Part shown: one piece after another, positions 8,208 to 17,173 of the stretch
How positions within the stretch are numbered: the first letter of the stretch is position 1
How the letters are laid out: each line of letters begins with the position of its first letter
From: Paenibacillus tengchongensis
GTDB taxonomy: Bacteria; Bacillota; Bacilli; Paenibacillales; Paenibacillaceae
NCBI RefSeq assembly: GCF_008973665.1
Contig: NZ_WACP01000018.1
Span: 1 to 64,000, forward strand
Length of the DNA: 64,000 nucleotides
Reading direction: 5' to 3'
Notes under the pieces: generated by a model
Told to the model about the DNA's origin: nothing
Database searches by the model: none
What the model saw: the letters and a program-made list of their open reading frames with translations, nothing else
Program-made: the position numbers and the translations under genes

Positions 8208-9023
8208 GTGTCAGTCGCTTCCGCTAACCAGCCGCACAGCGGTCCGGCCATAGACGTGTTGATTCCGGCGATTGAAAAGGACCTCGCCACCCTTCCCTTT
8301 GTAATCGACAGCCTGCGCCGGTATGTAAGACATCCGATCAGCCATATTTACATTGTCTCGCCCGCAAGCACCAGCATCCGCAGCCTGTGCAACCGCAAAG
8401 GCTGCATCTTTGTCGATGAGCGCACTGTTCTGCCTTTTACCAAGAAGGATATCCATTATTCCTCCTCCCGCTGGAACCGCTCGGGCTGGCTGTACCAGCA
8501 GCTGCTCAAGCTGAACGGGGACCATATCTGCCGCGAGCGGCATTTTCTGGTCATCGACGCCGACACCGTGCTGATCCGCCCCCACAGCTTCCGTAAGGAA
8601 GGCAAGCAGATCTTCTACTGCCGCAGCTGGAGCCAGCCGGAATACTTCCGCACGTACCGGAAGCTGATGGGCGCTCCCGCCCCTTCTCCCCGTTCGTTCG
8701 TCACCCACTACATGCTGTTCGACAAGACGAAGCTGGGAGAGCTGAAGCGGAGCATCGAAGCGCGGCACGGGATGCGCTGGCATGCCGCGATTCTGCACAG
8801 CATCAACAAGAAGCGGCAGTTCGGCTTCTCCGAATATGAGACGTATGCCAACTATGTCTACAGCCGGAATCCCGGGTTGGTGATCATGCGCAGCGCCGCC
8901 AATAAATCGCTGCATACCGCGATGTCCAGGCTGGGGGAAGCGCGGGTCCGCAAGCTCGCCCGCACCTACCGCTCACTGTCCTTCCATCAGCGCAAGGGCT
9001 ATTCCAGACCGGCCGGCCGCTAG
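8208..9023 (+). CDS. DUF6492-like protein, possible glycosyltransferase
   Basis: A 271-residue protein resembling DUF6492. Its N-terminus (DVLIPAIEKDLATLPFVIDS) and the LVIDADTVLI segment near residue 118 look like a GT-A fold with a DxD-type metal site, so it could move a sugar from a nucleotide donor. No signal peptide or membrane segment is seen. The GTG start is preceded by ACGGAGATGAAG. The C-terminus is basic. Its stop codon overlaps the end of a GH88 remnant on the other strand, so its 3' flank is a rearrangement point. The enzyme activity is inferred only. Confidence 0.6.
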   Translation: MSVASANQPHSGPAIDVLIPAIEKDLATLPFVIDSLRRYVRHPISHIYIVSPASTSIRSLCNRKGCIFVDERTVLPFTKKDIHYSSSRWNRSGWLYQQLLKLNGDHICRERHFLVIDADTVLIRPHSFRKEGKQIFYCRSWSQPEYFRTYRKLMGAPAPSPRSFVTHYMLFDKTKLGELKRSIEARHGMRWHAAILHSINKKRQFGFSEYETYANYVYSRNPGLVIMRSAANKSLHTAMSRLGEARVRKLARTYRSLSFHQRKGYSRPAGR

Positions 9024-9187
9024 AAGATCCGGTGCTTCCAGCCGTTCAGCTTGGTGGCGGCTTCAATGTAGTAATAGTCGCCGTAGATCAGCGACACGTC
9101 GGTCAGCGAGGTGCCGCCGGCCGCGCCGTGCAGCAGAACCGCTTCATGCTCCGGCTGCTCCCAGGCCGTGCAGGGATTGGCGGGGGT
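9020..9187 (-). pseudogene. C-terminal remnant of a GH88 unsaturated glucuronyl hydrolase
   Basis: Reading the minus strand, this stretch encodes WEQPEHEAVLLHGAAGG, then TSLTDVSLIYGDYYYIEAA, ending KLNGWKHRIF and a stop. That matches the end of the intact GH88 protein of this window (EEEGLLLHGTSH, then VPLIYGDFFFVEAL). Only about 50 codons remain; the part upstream of about 9187 does not continue. It is the ghost of a second GH88 gene whose remainder was lost, probably when the sequence now to the right of 9190 arrived. Confidence 0.75.
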
Positions 9188-9608
9188 GCAGAGGCGTGAA
9201 GTTTCACAAGGAGCGTGGAGTCAGGGAGACCCTCCGTCCCTCCCCCTCCATTCTGTGCCCAGTTAGTGAGGCCTACACCCCCCTTTTCCCTACGGACCGG
9301 ACGACCGTTATTTAGTCAGAGAAACTGTTTTTGCCGGATTAAACGGACTCAGGGGCCCCTATTCAAGCTTATCACGCGAGTTCACGCTTATATTCAGGCA
9401 AATAAGCGCATGAAGTCCGTAACAATCTCCATTGTCCAGGAGAATGAACAATAGGTGCATCTGAGTCCGTAACCTTCTGAAAGTGTGAAGTACAAATGTG
9501 ATTTGACCGTTTCATATTTCCTTGTTAATGTTTCAACAATGGAGGTGACGGAGGTAACTTTATAATTTATAGTAGAAAGTAAAACAGCTAGCATTGAGGA
9601 GTTCACCG
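9188..9608. repeat. Intergenic region with a CGGACTCAGG repeat
   Basis: The word CGGACTCAGGGGCCCCTATT at 9344-9363 matches the repeat at 4546-4565. A second related word, TGAGTCCGTAAC, stands near 9461-9472. No gene is seen. The last 60 bases are AT-rich and probably hold the promoter of the kinase gene. Confidence 0.45.
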
Positions 9609-11009
9609 ATGAGCGGACAAGCCATAACTATAAATTCTTTGACCAGCGTTAATGACGGAGGCCACATCATCTATTTATTTGAGGATTCCGCCCGCTACAT
9701 TGATAACGCCGTGTCCTATATTGCAACAGCTATCGAACATGGCCATCATATTCTGCTTATTGAGCAGCCTGACACTTATCAGGCTATTTCAAATATGCTT
9801 GAGGGCATGATTTCCCCTGACCAGCTTCACTACCTGCATTATGCCGATAATATAGACTATTACGGTTGCCGGGGGGATTTTGATTTCCGGCACATCTTGG
9901 CGCATTTCGAAGAAATCACGGCGTCGTTCCGGCAGGAGGAGGTGTCGATCCGCACCTGGGCCAATGTCATGACCTGGGGGGACCACGACGAAAGTAAAAT
10001 TCGCGGCAACTTAATGACGTATGAGAGACATACTTCCTGCGTTGTCCGGGATTTCGGCATGGTCTCTATATGCGCCTATAACGCTGTTGCGATCTCTGCT
10101 TCCCTGCAGACGAACCTGATGAGGGAGCATGAATACGTGATGACTGATCAGGAGTTTTTCAAGTCGCCGCTTTACAGATATCCCACTCCGGAGGACGTGA
10201 TCTTTCCCTCCTTATCCGTACAAAGACAGCTGCTCAACGAGCAAAAACAGCTGCTGATCGAGAAAGAAGCCATCGAACTGGCGAACCAGGCCAAGAACGA
10301 ATTTATCGCCATGATGAACCACGAAATCCGCACACCGCTGAACGGCGTACTGGCTATGGCAGAGCTGATGGCTGCAACCGGGCTTGACTCCCAGCAGGAG
10401 GATTACATCACCACAATTAAGAAAAGCGGGAGCTCCTTACTGCGGATCGTAAACGATATTCTGGATTACAGTAAGCTGGAATCCGGCTTCGGGCAGCTAC
10501 TTAAGGAAGCTTTCAGTGTCCGGGAAGCGATAGCTGAGACGCTCAACCTTCTGATGCCCTCCATCCTAAGCAAAAATCTGCAGGTCTATACCATCATTGA
10601 TCCGGAGGTTCCGGAGATTCTGATCGGCGACGACGGGCGCTTCCGCCAGGTGCTGCTGAATTTGCTGGGGAATGCGGTGAAATTTACGGAGGAGGGAAGT
10701 GTTTCCGTCTTGGTTAAGGTGCTCCGTGCCGATTCCGCGGCGACACGGCTGCAAATCACGGTCAAGGATACCGGGATCGGCATACCGCCGGAGAAGCGGA
10801 GTCAGCTGTTTCTGCCTTTTTACCGGGTCGATAACGGGATCACCCGCAAGACGGAAGGCACAGGTCTCGGCCTGGCCATCTGCAAGCGGATCGTTGAACT
10901 GATGAACGGTGAGATCGCTCTCGGTTCCGGAGACGCGGCTGTCCAAGGGACTGTCGTCCTGTTTACAGCGGAATTCGCTGCCTATCCGGAAGCTCTACAT
11001 TACTATTAA
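9609..11009 (+). CDS. MEDS-domain sensor histidine kinase
   Basis: A soluble sensor kinase of 466 residues. Residues about 10-170 form a MEDS (DcmR-like sensory) domain, with HIIYLFEDSARYIDNAVSYI and YERHTSCVVRDFGMVSICAY; this fold was first noted in regulators of one-carbon metabolism. A helical linker leads to a HisKA domain with the phospho-acceptor H238 in MNHEIRTPLNG. The ATPase domain has the N box (NLLGNAVKFTEEG), DTGIGIP and GTGLGLAI. No receiver domain and no membrane segment are present. ATG at 9609 has TTGAGGAG at good spacing. No response regulator is adjacent; the ion channel gene follows after 16 bases. Confidence 0.85.
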   Translation: MSGQAITINSLTSVNDGGHIIYLFEDSARYIDNAVSYIATAIEHGHHILLIEQPDTYQAISNMLEGMISPDQLHYLHYADNIDYYGCRGDFDFRHILAHFEEITASFRQEEVSIRTWANVMTWGDHDESKIRGNLMTYERHTSCVVRDFGMVSICAYNAVAISASLQTNLMREHEYVMTDQEFFKSPLYRYPTPEDVIFPSLSVQRQLLNEQKQLLIEKEAIELANQAKNEFIAMMNHEIRTPLNGVLAMAELMAATGLDSQQEDYITTIKKSGSSLLRIVNDILDYSKLESGFGQLLKEAFSVREAIAETLNLLMPSILSKNLQVYTIIDPEVPEILIGDDGRFRQVLLNLLGNAVKFTEEGSVSVLVKVLRADSAATRLQITVKDTGIGIPPEKRSQLFLPFYRVDNGITRKTEGTGLGLAICKRIVELMNGEIALGSGDAAVQGTVVLFTAEFAAYPEALHYY

Positions 11010-11025
11010 TGAAAGGTGCAACTGC

Positions 11026-11361
11026 ATGATCTCTTTTCTCCTGACGCTCAAACGTTTACTTAAAGGCCTCTGGCATGCGCTGAAGCTGAAGCAGTTCCAG
11101 GCGCTGCTGGTGCTTGTGCTGATGACGCTGCTGTCCGGTACAATCTTTTATGTAAAAGAAGAAGGTCTTTCCGTGCTCGACGCCATCTATGTCTGCGTAA
11201 CCACGCTCAGCACGTTGGGCCATCCCACCTTCGTCCCCCAAACATCTCTCGGCAAAATCTTCACGATGGTCTACATCGTCGTCGGCACCGGGCTGTTCCT
11301 GGGCATGATCGGCTACATCGCTTATGCCTTGATTAAAGAGATGAGCCGGGACGAGGAGTAA
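11026..11361 (+). CDS. Two-TM ion channel with non-canonical filter
   Basis: A 111-residue membrane protein of the two-helix (Ion_trans_2) potassium channel type. A first helix at about 24-42 (FQALLVLVLMTLLSGTIFYV) is followed by a pore helix (VLDAIYVCVTTLSTL), a filter and a second helix (TMVYIVVGTGLFLGMIGYIA). The filter reads TLGHPTFVP where potassium channels usually have TxGYGDxxP, so the GYG signature is replaced by GHP. There is no C-terminal RCK domain. ATG at 11026 has GAAAGGTG before it, and the gene follows the MEDS kinase after 16 bases, so the two are probably co-transcribed. Confidence 0.8.
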   Translation: MISFLLTLKRLLKGLWHALKLKQFQALLVLVLMTLLSGTIFYVKEEGLSVLDAIYVCVTTLSTLGHPTFVPQTSLGKIFTMVYIVVGTGLFLGMIGYIAYALIKEMSRDEE

Positions 11362-11437
11362 CGCTCCTTATTCCCGCAACCTTCCCGGATGAACAGCGTC
11401 TAAATGGCGTCAGGTTAATTCTGGAAGGAGTATATCC

Positions 11438-12634
11438 ATGAACCGATTCGCAAAAATAGTATCTGCCACAGGCCTGCTAGCATTATGCGGCGTTATTGCC
11501 GGTGCTGTGCCTGCGGGGCAACTGGCGGTGCCGTCCGCTTCTGCCGCATCGGCAGCCAAAGCAATTACGGCAAACGACATCCTGCTGAACGACAAGCATA
11601 TTGATGTCGGTTCCACCCTGCTGGTACGCGGCACCACTTACGTACCCTTGAAGCCGCTCGCCTCCGCCATGGGCTATACGCTCGCCTGGAATGCCGGAAT
11701 GAAGACGGCTGAATTGCTGCGCCCGGACCGGAGGGTGAAGCTGACTGCCGGATCAACCGGCATTTCCCTGAACGGCACGGCCGGTACCATAGCCGCCGCC
11801 CCCAAGGTACACGCAGGCACCCTGTATGTGCCGCTGGTGGCAGGTGCCCGGGCGCTCGGCGGAGCTTCCCGCAGCCACGCGGGTGAAATTTACATCACCG
11901 ACGCGCCGCGGTATGCGGTCGCATCCTTGAATGGCACCAGCTACTGGGTGTCCCAGGCAGATGGCAGCCTGTACATGCGGCCGGCCGGACACTCCGAACC
12001 GAAACGGCTTGGCCAGCTTGACATGCGGGATACCCCTTATCTGCATGGACTCAGCATTACTGCCGCCGGGCCGGACACGGTACTGCTTGAATTGAAGGAG
12101 AAGCATTACGCCATGTTCAATGACTTCGAGAACAATTACCAGGCGCTTCTGCAGGGTGAAACGGTGGTCAAGCAGATGACCTATCATTACAATGTTGCCG
12201 CCACCCCAGCGGCAGCACCCGGGCCCGCAAGCACACAGCTCTACCTGACTGACGGGCTGGTAGTCCAGTATATTCAGGCAGACGGCAGCCTCGGCAGCCC
12301 GCTTAATCTTCCTGAGATTACCGGCCAGGACCCGGAGAGCGGCTACCGCTTCCGCGTGGAATATGCGGCGCCCGATGTCCTGCTCGCCCGCTCGCAGCAG
12401 ACGGCCCGCCTGTATGCGGTGAACCCGGCAACCGGCAAGGCTGTCGATCTGAGCAAGCAGCTGATCTCGCCGGCCGACTGGCCGGATTGGGAGCGCGCCG
12501 ACGGCAGCGATCCCTACGTCATCCCCAAGATGCTGACGCTGACGAAGCGTGAGGGCAGCCTGCTCACCTTCGTCTACACGCCGATTATGGACGGGTACGC
12601 GAAGAAGAAGACGTATACGCTGCCGCTGCAGTAA
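11438..12634 (+). CDS. Secreted protein with copper amine oxidase-like N-terminal (stalk) domain
   Basis: A 398-residue exported protein. Residues 1-37 are a signal peptide ending ASA. Residues about 42-150 match the domain annotated as copper amine oxidase N-terminal: ILLNDKHIDVGSTLLVRGTTYVPLK, then LNGTAG and GTLYVPLVAGARAL. In Paenibacillus this domain occurs in many wall proteins and does not imply oxidase activity. The rest (150-398) has repeated short beta words such as NGTSYWVSQADGSLY and GLVVQYIQADGSLGS, suggesting a beta-propeller-like array. AAGGAGTATATCC precedes the ATG. The function is unknown. Confidence 0.8.
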   Translation: MNRFAKIVSATGLLALCGVIAGAVPAGQLAVPSASAASAAKAITANDILLNDKHIDVGSTLLVRGTTYVPLKPLASAMGYTLAWNAGMKTAELLRPDRRVKLTAGSTGISLNGTAGTIAAAPKVHAGTLYVPLVAGARALGGASRSHAGEIYITDAPRYAVASLNGTSYWVSQADGSLYMRPAGHSEPKRLGQLDMRDTPYLHGLSITAAGPDTVLLELKEKHYAMFNDFENNYQALLQGETVVKQMTYHYNVAATPAAAPGPASTQLYLTDGLVVQYIQADGSLGSPLNLPEITGQDPESGYRFRVEYAAPDVLLARSQQTARLYAVNPATGKAVDLSKQLISPADWPDWERADGSDPYVIPKMLTLTKREGSLLTFVYTPIMDGYAKKKTYTLPLQ

Positions 12635-12660
12635 TTCCGGCTAGACACAGCTAAACAAAC

Positions 12661-12702
12661 AGCCGCTCGTCCCGTTTAGGACCAGCGGCTATTATTTTTA
12701 TT
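12661..12702. terminator. Bidirectional terminator
   Basis: AGCCGCTCGTCC pairs with GGACCAGCGGCT with one mismatch around a short loop, followed by ATTATTTTTATT. It ends the plus-strand stalk-domain gene and lies just past the stop of the minus-strand ATPase gene. Confidence 0.8.
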
Positions 12703-12713
12703 CAATGACATCG

Positions 12714-13703
12714 CTACATTGCAGCCACCGGCTCCTCATAAATCGAGCCGATAATCTTCTCTATCGGAATCTCCTTGATCGAGATATCGGTAATGTCCAC
12801 ACTCTCGCTGATCCGGTGGAGGAAGGCGCCGAGCGCACACTGCCCGGTGTCGATCAGCAGCTCGGCCTCGTAGTCCGAGATCTGCTCCGAGATCTCCACG
12901 CCGGGGTAGTCGATATTCCCGATCGGCGCAGCCGCCGACAGCCGGACTACCTTCTTCGCGCCCAGGTGCAGCCGCAGCCCGGCCAGTGAATTATCGTATA
13001 CCTTTTTGCCCTGATGGATAATAAGCACCCGGTTCGCCAGCCGCTCCACATCCTCCAGATCATGCGTGGTCAGGATGAAGGTGGTGCCTTGCCGGTTCAT
13101 CTCCTGAATGAATTCACGGATGCGCTGCTTGGCGATCAGGTCCAGGCCGATGGTCGGTTCATCCAGAAAGACCACCGGCGGCGAGTGGAGCATCGCCATG
13201 ATGAATTCGCATTTCATCCGCTCTCCCAGCGAGAGATTGCGGGTAGGCTTGGTGATGATATCTGCGACCTCGAACATCTCCTTGAGCCGCTCCAGCCGCT
13301 TGCGGAAGTCTTCCGCCGGAATATCGTAAATCTCCTTGTTCATATGAAAGCTGTCCAGCGGCGGAATATCCCAGATCAGCTGCGACTTCTGCCCGAACAC
13401 GACGCCGATTTGCTTGACGTATTGATTCTTCTGCTTATGGGGATTGAACCCCATAATATTGATCTCACCGGAGGTGGGATACAGCACACCGGTCAGCATT
13501 TTGATCGTCGTTGACTTCCCCGCCCCGTTGGGGCCGAGGATGCCGATAATCTCGCCCTGCGGCACCTGAAACGACAAATCGTCCACCGAGGTGATGACCG
13601 ATTTCTCGCGGTGAAACAGGCTTTTGAACACACTCCTGGCATCATGACCGCGGTGATACGTCTCATATTGCTTCGTTAAATGCTTAACCGAAATAATCTC
13701 CAA
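12714..13703 (-). CDS. ABC transporter ATP-binding protein
   Basis: A 329-residue ABC ATPase of the type paired with ABC-2 (DUF990-like) permeases. Walker A is GPNGAGKST, the signature LSLGERMK, and Walker B VVFLDEPTIGLD followed by the H-loop TTHDLEDV. The C-terminal 100 residues form an extension common in this subfamily. The start is a TTG at 13703 with AAGGGG eight bases away; the frame is open farther upstream without a better site. It is the last gene of a minus-strand run with two permeases, 62 bases downstream of the nearer one. The substrate is unknown; export is likely. Confidence 0.88.
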   Translation of the reverse strand: MEIISVKHLTKQYETYHRGHDARSVFKSLFHREKSVITSVDDLSFQVPQGEIIGILGPNGAGKSTTIKMLTGVLYPTSGEINIMGFNPHKQKNQYVKQIGVVFGQKSQLIWDIPPLDSFHMNKEIYDIPAEDFRKRLERLKEMFEVADIITKPTRNLSLGERMKCEFIMAMLHSPPVVFLDEPTIGLDLIAKQRIREFIQEMNRQGTTFILTTHDLEDVERLANRVLIIHQGKKVYDNSLAGLRLHLGAKKVVRLSAAAPIGNIDYPGVEISEQISDYEAELLIDTGQCALGAFLHRISESVDITDISIKEIPIEKIIGSIYEEPVAAM

Positions 13704-13764
13704 ATGGCATTCCCCTTCTTCTTCCGTAAGCTCTCCAAGGATTCTCACTGAATTGCTGCTGCCC

Positions 13765-14547
13765 TCATCCCCCGGCGCTCTTGTAGCTGTGCAGCATGCG
13801 GTTGTAGAGCCATACGCCGAAGCCGGCAAACAGCAGGCAGGGCAGAATGGCTGCCAGATGATAGCCCTTCCACCGCCCGATCAGCGCCGAAGCCGGGAAG
13901 AACGCAATCATCGAGACCGGGAAGATAAACGAACTGATCGCAACAAGCATTCTGGGGAAAATAGTCCCGGGATACCGTCCGAACGCCTTCACGCTCTCAA
14001 ACATCTCCGGCAGCCGCGAGTTCGCCACCCATTTGAACGATATCGCCGCGACGATCAGCACCACACCGAGCATGACCAGCAGGCCCGCCGCGAACAGCAG
14101 CAGAAATAACAGCCACGTCACCAGGGACATGCCTCCCACACCGCCAAGCGCATATCCGAAGATCACCAACCCACCCGTCAGCAGCCCGATGCTCTCGATA
14201 TTAAAGGCCTGGGCCAGCAGCAGAAAGAGGCCGGGAGCCGGCTTGATGAGCAGCACTTCCAGACTGCCCTCCACCACATGCGACATCGTGCTCCACATGA
14301 TGCCGTTGAACAGCATACTCGCGCAAGCGGTAGACAGAATGAATACAGCCTGGATTAACAGCGCTTCGTGGAACGTCCAGCCGGCAAAGGAAGCATTGGA
14401 ATTATAGATAATGACCGTCACCAGCGGAAACAGCACATTCCCGATCAGCGTAATCAGGCAGTTCAGCAGGAAATTCATCCGGTACGAAACCGCCGTGGCC
14501 AGGTTGGCCATGACGCACACTCTATAAATGCGCAGCAGCCGCTTCAT
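13765..14547 (-). CDS. ABC-2 family transporter permease
   Basis: A 260-residue membrane protein with about six hydrophobic segments, beginning MKRLLRIYRVCVMANLATAV. It resembles the ABC2_membrane_6 type permeases that pair with a second, similar permease and one ATPase. Its start overlaps the stop of the upstream permease by four bases (ATGA), which signals translational coupling and equal amounts of the two subunits. No substrate can be read from the sequence. Confidence 0.85.
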   Translation of the reverse strand: MKRLLRIYRVCVMANLATAVSYRMNFLLNCLITLIGNVLFPLVTVIIYNSNASFAGWTFHEALLIQAVFILSTACASMLFNGIMWSTMSHVVEGSLEVLLIKPAPGLFLLLAQAFNIESIGLLTGGLVIFGYALGGVGGMSLVTWLLFLLLFAAGLLVMLGVVLIVAAISFKWVANSRLPEMFESVKAFGRYPGTIFPRMLVAISSFIFPVSMIAFFPASALIGRWKGYHLAAILPCLLFAGFGVWLYNRMLHSYKSAGG

Positions 14548-15365
14548 GCCCCCACCCCCGTAAAATGCTTCAAAGACACCGCATACAGCAGACGGCAGAC
14601 GGCTCCGGCCACAATGACGGCAAGCAGCTGCAGCAGCAGCACTTGGGGAATCGTCAAGGTGATATCAGCCAGCGTATAGCTCCCGGTATACACCATCGCC
14701 GGCACAAAGGCCGTATACTGGAAGGGCAGGAAGAAGGACGCAACCTGCAGCGGGCGGGGGAAGAACACCAGCGGAATGGCCGCTCCCGAGAATACCTGCG
14801 CACACAGATTAAAGATATTGCGGATACTGGAGGACTGCACCATCCAGAAGGCGGTCATCCCAATACTGTAATTAATGAAGAAATTCATCAGAAACGCCAT
14901 AGCGATGGAAAGTACCGCATAGAACGCATTCGCAGGCAGCACGTTAATATCGAATACCAGATAGAAGATCAGAAAGCACGGTATACATTCAAACAGCAGG
15001 CCGAGCACCCGGTGCCCCACCTTTTGCGATAACGCGAAGAACATATGATTGACCGGCCGCAGCGAGAAGGTGATGAATTTTCCGGTACGGATCAGCATCT
15101 GCAGGTTCCAGTCGGCAAAATCCATCGTCAGATAATTAACCAGCAGCGTCGCACAGAAATAAGTGAGCATCTGCGGCAGAGACATTCCGTTAATGGACGG
15201 CTCCCCGCTGTATACGGACGTCCAGATGTAATACTGCACCAGAAAATAGACCGGTCCTACAAAGATAGAGACCATGGAATGCGACCGGTACGCGCTCCAC
15301 TCTTTAAACGTCACGAAAGCAACCGCCCTCATCACCTGAAAGCGGTGCTTTATGGTCTTAAACAT
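14544..15365 (-). CDS. ABC-2 family transporter permease
   Basis: A 273-residue membrane protein with about six hydrophobic segments. It opens MFKTIKHRFQVMRAVAFVTF and has a long membrane part with VGPVYFLVQYYIWTSVY. It is the partner of the downstream permease, and the two overlap by four bases. Together with the ATPase they make a heterodimeric ABC-2 exporter. The serine hydrolase gene lies 26 bases upstream, so the four genes may share one transcript. Confidence 0.85.
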   Translation of the reverse strand: MFKTIKHRFQVMRAVAFVTFKEWSAYRSHSMVSIFVGPVYFLVQYYIWTSVYSGEPSINGMSLPQMLTYFCATLLVNYLTMDFADWNLQMLIRTGKFITFSLRPVNHMFFALSQKVGHRVLGLLFECIPCFLIFYLVFDINVLPANAFYAVLSIAMAFLMNFFINYSIGMTAFWMVQSSSIRNIFNLCAQVFSGAAIPLVFFPRPLQVASFFLPFQYTAFVPAMVYTGSYTLADITLTIPQVLLLQLLAVIVAGAVCRLLYAVSLKHFTGVGA

Positions 15366-15391
15366 CGTTCACTTCCTGCCTTTGGTTCAAC

Positions 15392-16573
15392 TTATTCCAG
15401 ACCGGACCAGATGACATTATGCGCTCCCATGATCCCGATCCCGTCCCATACCTCGTTATGGAAAGGCACATACCACACCGCGCTAACCTTCTCTACCGGG
15501 TCCATAAACAATGCACAGGCGCCTGCCCCTTCATGAAAAAAAGTGCCTTCCGTATACGAGGTGCTCACATTGTAACGCAGGTCCGGCCCCAGTCCGTACG
15601 CCCGGTCGTCGCCACCCGCCCCCCAGGCGTAGTTCGGGAGCTTCTCCGTATTGAAGCGCTTCGTCATCCGCTGGACGGCCATCCGGCTCAGGATATGCCC
15701 GCCTTCATATTTCCCGTCGTTCAGGAGCATATTGCCGAACTTCTGCAGGTCGGCCACGGTCGAGAACATGCCTCCGCCGGTACTGGGCATTCTGATCTCC
15801 TCATCCTTATGGAGGTCTTCCACGGTCAGCTCACCGCTCTGCAGCTTCTGAAACATGGCTTTGGCCCGCTCGTGGCGGATAGCGTATCTGTGGGCTTTCT
15901 CGGGCTGCGGATCAAATGAGGTATCGCTCATGCCCAGCGGCTTAATAATGTGCTCTGTTATGTATTCTTCTGCACGGATTCCCGTTACCTTCTCGATAAT
16001 GGCGCCGAGCAGCACATATCCGAAGGAGGAGTACATCCACTGGGTGCCTACCGGAAACCGGAGGCCATAGGACAGCCCGGCGCTGATCCAGTTCTCCTTG
16101 CCAAGCCCGGTTTGATAAATATAGAACCAGGCGCCTTGGTAGTAAGCGTCGCTGACGGTCCCGTAATCCGGGGCGATCCCGGAGGTATGGGTCAGCAGAT
16201 GCGCAATGGTAATCGGCCGGAACGGCTCGGCATCGAATTCCTTGAGCAGGGAGCATACAGGCTGGCCCATGTGCAGCTTGCCGTCGTCTGAGAGCTGCCA
16301 AATTGCTGCTGCCGTAAACAGCTTCGTAATCGAAGCAATCCGGAAGATTGTATCCGTTTGCATTTGTTCCGTGCTCTCTTCCTCGTAACACAGGCGGCCG
16401 CCGGCCTGTTCGGCGAACACTTTTCCGTAACGGCTCAGCGAATAAATGTAACCGTCGACAACCTTGCGCTGATTGAGATCCTCGAAGAACCGGTTAACCG
16501 CCTCCAGTCGATCCTTCCGGTAATTCACTTCTTGCAGCAGACTGGAATCCGTGCTTAATGTGGATAAGGTCAT
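15392..16573 (-). CDS. Beta-lactamase-family serine hydrolase
   Basis: A 393-residue protein of the class C beta-lactamase / D-aminopeptidase fold. The SxxK motif is SITK in FRIASITKLFTAAA. The tyrosine motif appears as YSS in MYSSFGYVLLG rather than YSN or YAN, and the third motif lies near HEGAGAC. No signal peptide is seen, so the protein probably acts inside the cell as an esterase or peptidase; true beta-lactamase activity is unlikely. ATG at 16573 follows AAAAGGAGCGGGA. It heads a probable operon with the ABC-2 exporter, hinting at a role in making or clearing the exported compound. Confidence 0.82.
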   Translation of the reverse strand: MTLSTLSTDSSLLQEVNYRKDRLEAVNRFFEDLNQRKVVDGYIYSLSRYGKVFAEQAGGRLCYEEESTEQMQTDTIFRIASITKLFTAAAIWQLSDDGKLHMGQPVCSLLKEFDAEPFRPITIAHLLTHTSGIAPDYGTVSDAYYQGAWFYIYQTGLGKENWISAGLSYGLRFPVGTQWMYSSFGYVLLGAIIEKVTGIRAEEYITEHIIKPLGMSDTSFDPQPEKAHRYAIRHERAKAMFQKLQSGELTVEDLHKDEEIRMPSTGGGMFSTVADLQKFGNMLLNDGKYEGGHILSRMAVQRMTKRFNTEKLPNYAWGAGGDDRAYGLGPDLRYNVSTSYTEGTFFHEGAGACALFMDPVEKVSAVWYVPFHNEVWDGIGIMGAHNVIWSGLE

Positions 16574-16825
16574 ATTCCCGCTCCTTTTTGATAGAGCTGC
16601 GCGGACGCGCCCCATGATAAATTTGATATTTTCTTACTGAAACTTACAATATAATAATTTCGGCTGACTCCGCAAGGGAAAAAATAACAATAAAAAGAAT
16701 TGCCCTAATCTGGCATTACGGAGTACTGAGGATTGTGCATTGAGACATTTCAGCACGGAACGGCGAAACCTTGAGTAAAATAACACCATAAATGTATTTC
16801 TGGAATGGAGAGGGTGGTAGGTATT

Positions 16826-17173
16826 TTGAAAAAAAATCCACACATTATTTTCCTTATTGCGATTCCATTATTACTAATAAGCTTGGTGCTATATAGAGCT
16901 GTGGATAATTTGAATTCCATTAATCAGTCCTGGGGAGCTTCAATGAATGCGGAGGGCACTTATGTTTTTTATAACGGGAATACATATAGTGTAACTTCAG
17001 CTCATACAACCGATATGGGCAAGGTTATAGGTGTTAAGAAGGGATGGAAAGAAATCAGAATCACCATCCATACCATCCCTGGAATGGATGACCATCGGTG
17101 GATTGCTGTCAGAGACCAAGGCTCAGCTCAATCCTCCGTATATGAAGTGGTAGAAACTAAACCTTGGAACTAA
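16826..17173 (+). CDS. Small membrane-anchored protein of unknown function
   Basis: About 115 residues with one N-terminal membrane helix (IIFLIAIPLLLISLVLYRAV) and an extracytoplasmic part containing YVFYNGNTYSVTSAH and WKEIRITIHTIPGMDDHRW. The TTG at 16826 sits downstream of GGAGAGGGTGG and is favoured; an in-frame ATG at 16805 has no good site. The gene is visibly richer in A and T than its neighbours and stands alone, both hints of separate origin. I do not recognise the family. Confidence 0.6.
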   Translation: MKKNPHIIFLIAIPLLLISLVLYRAVDNLNSINQSWGASMNAEGTYVFYNGNTYSVTSAHTTDMGKVIGVKKGWKEIRITIHTIPGMDDHRWIAVRDQGSAQSSVYEVVETKPWN

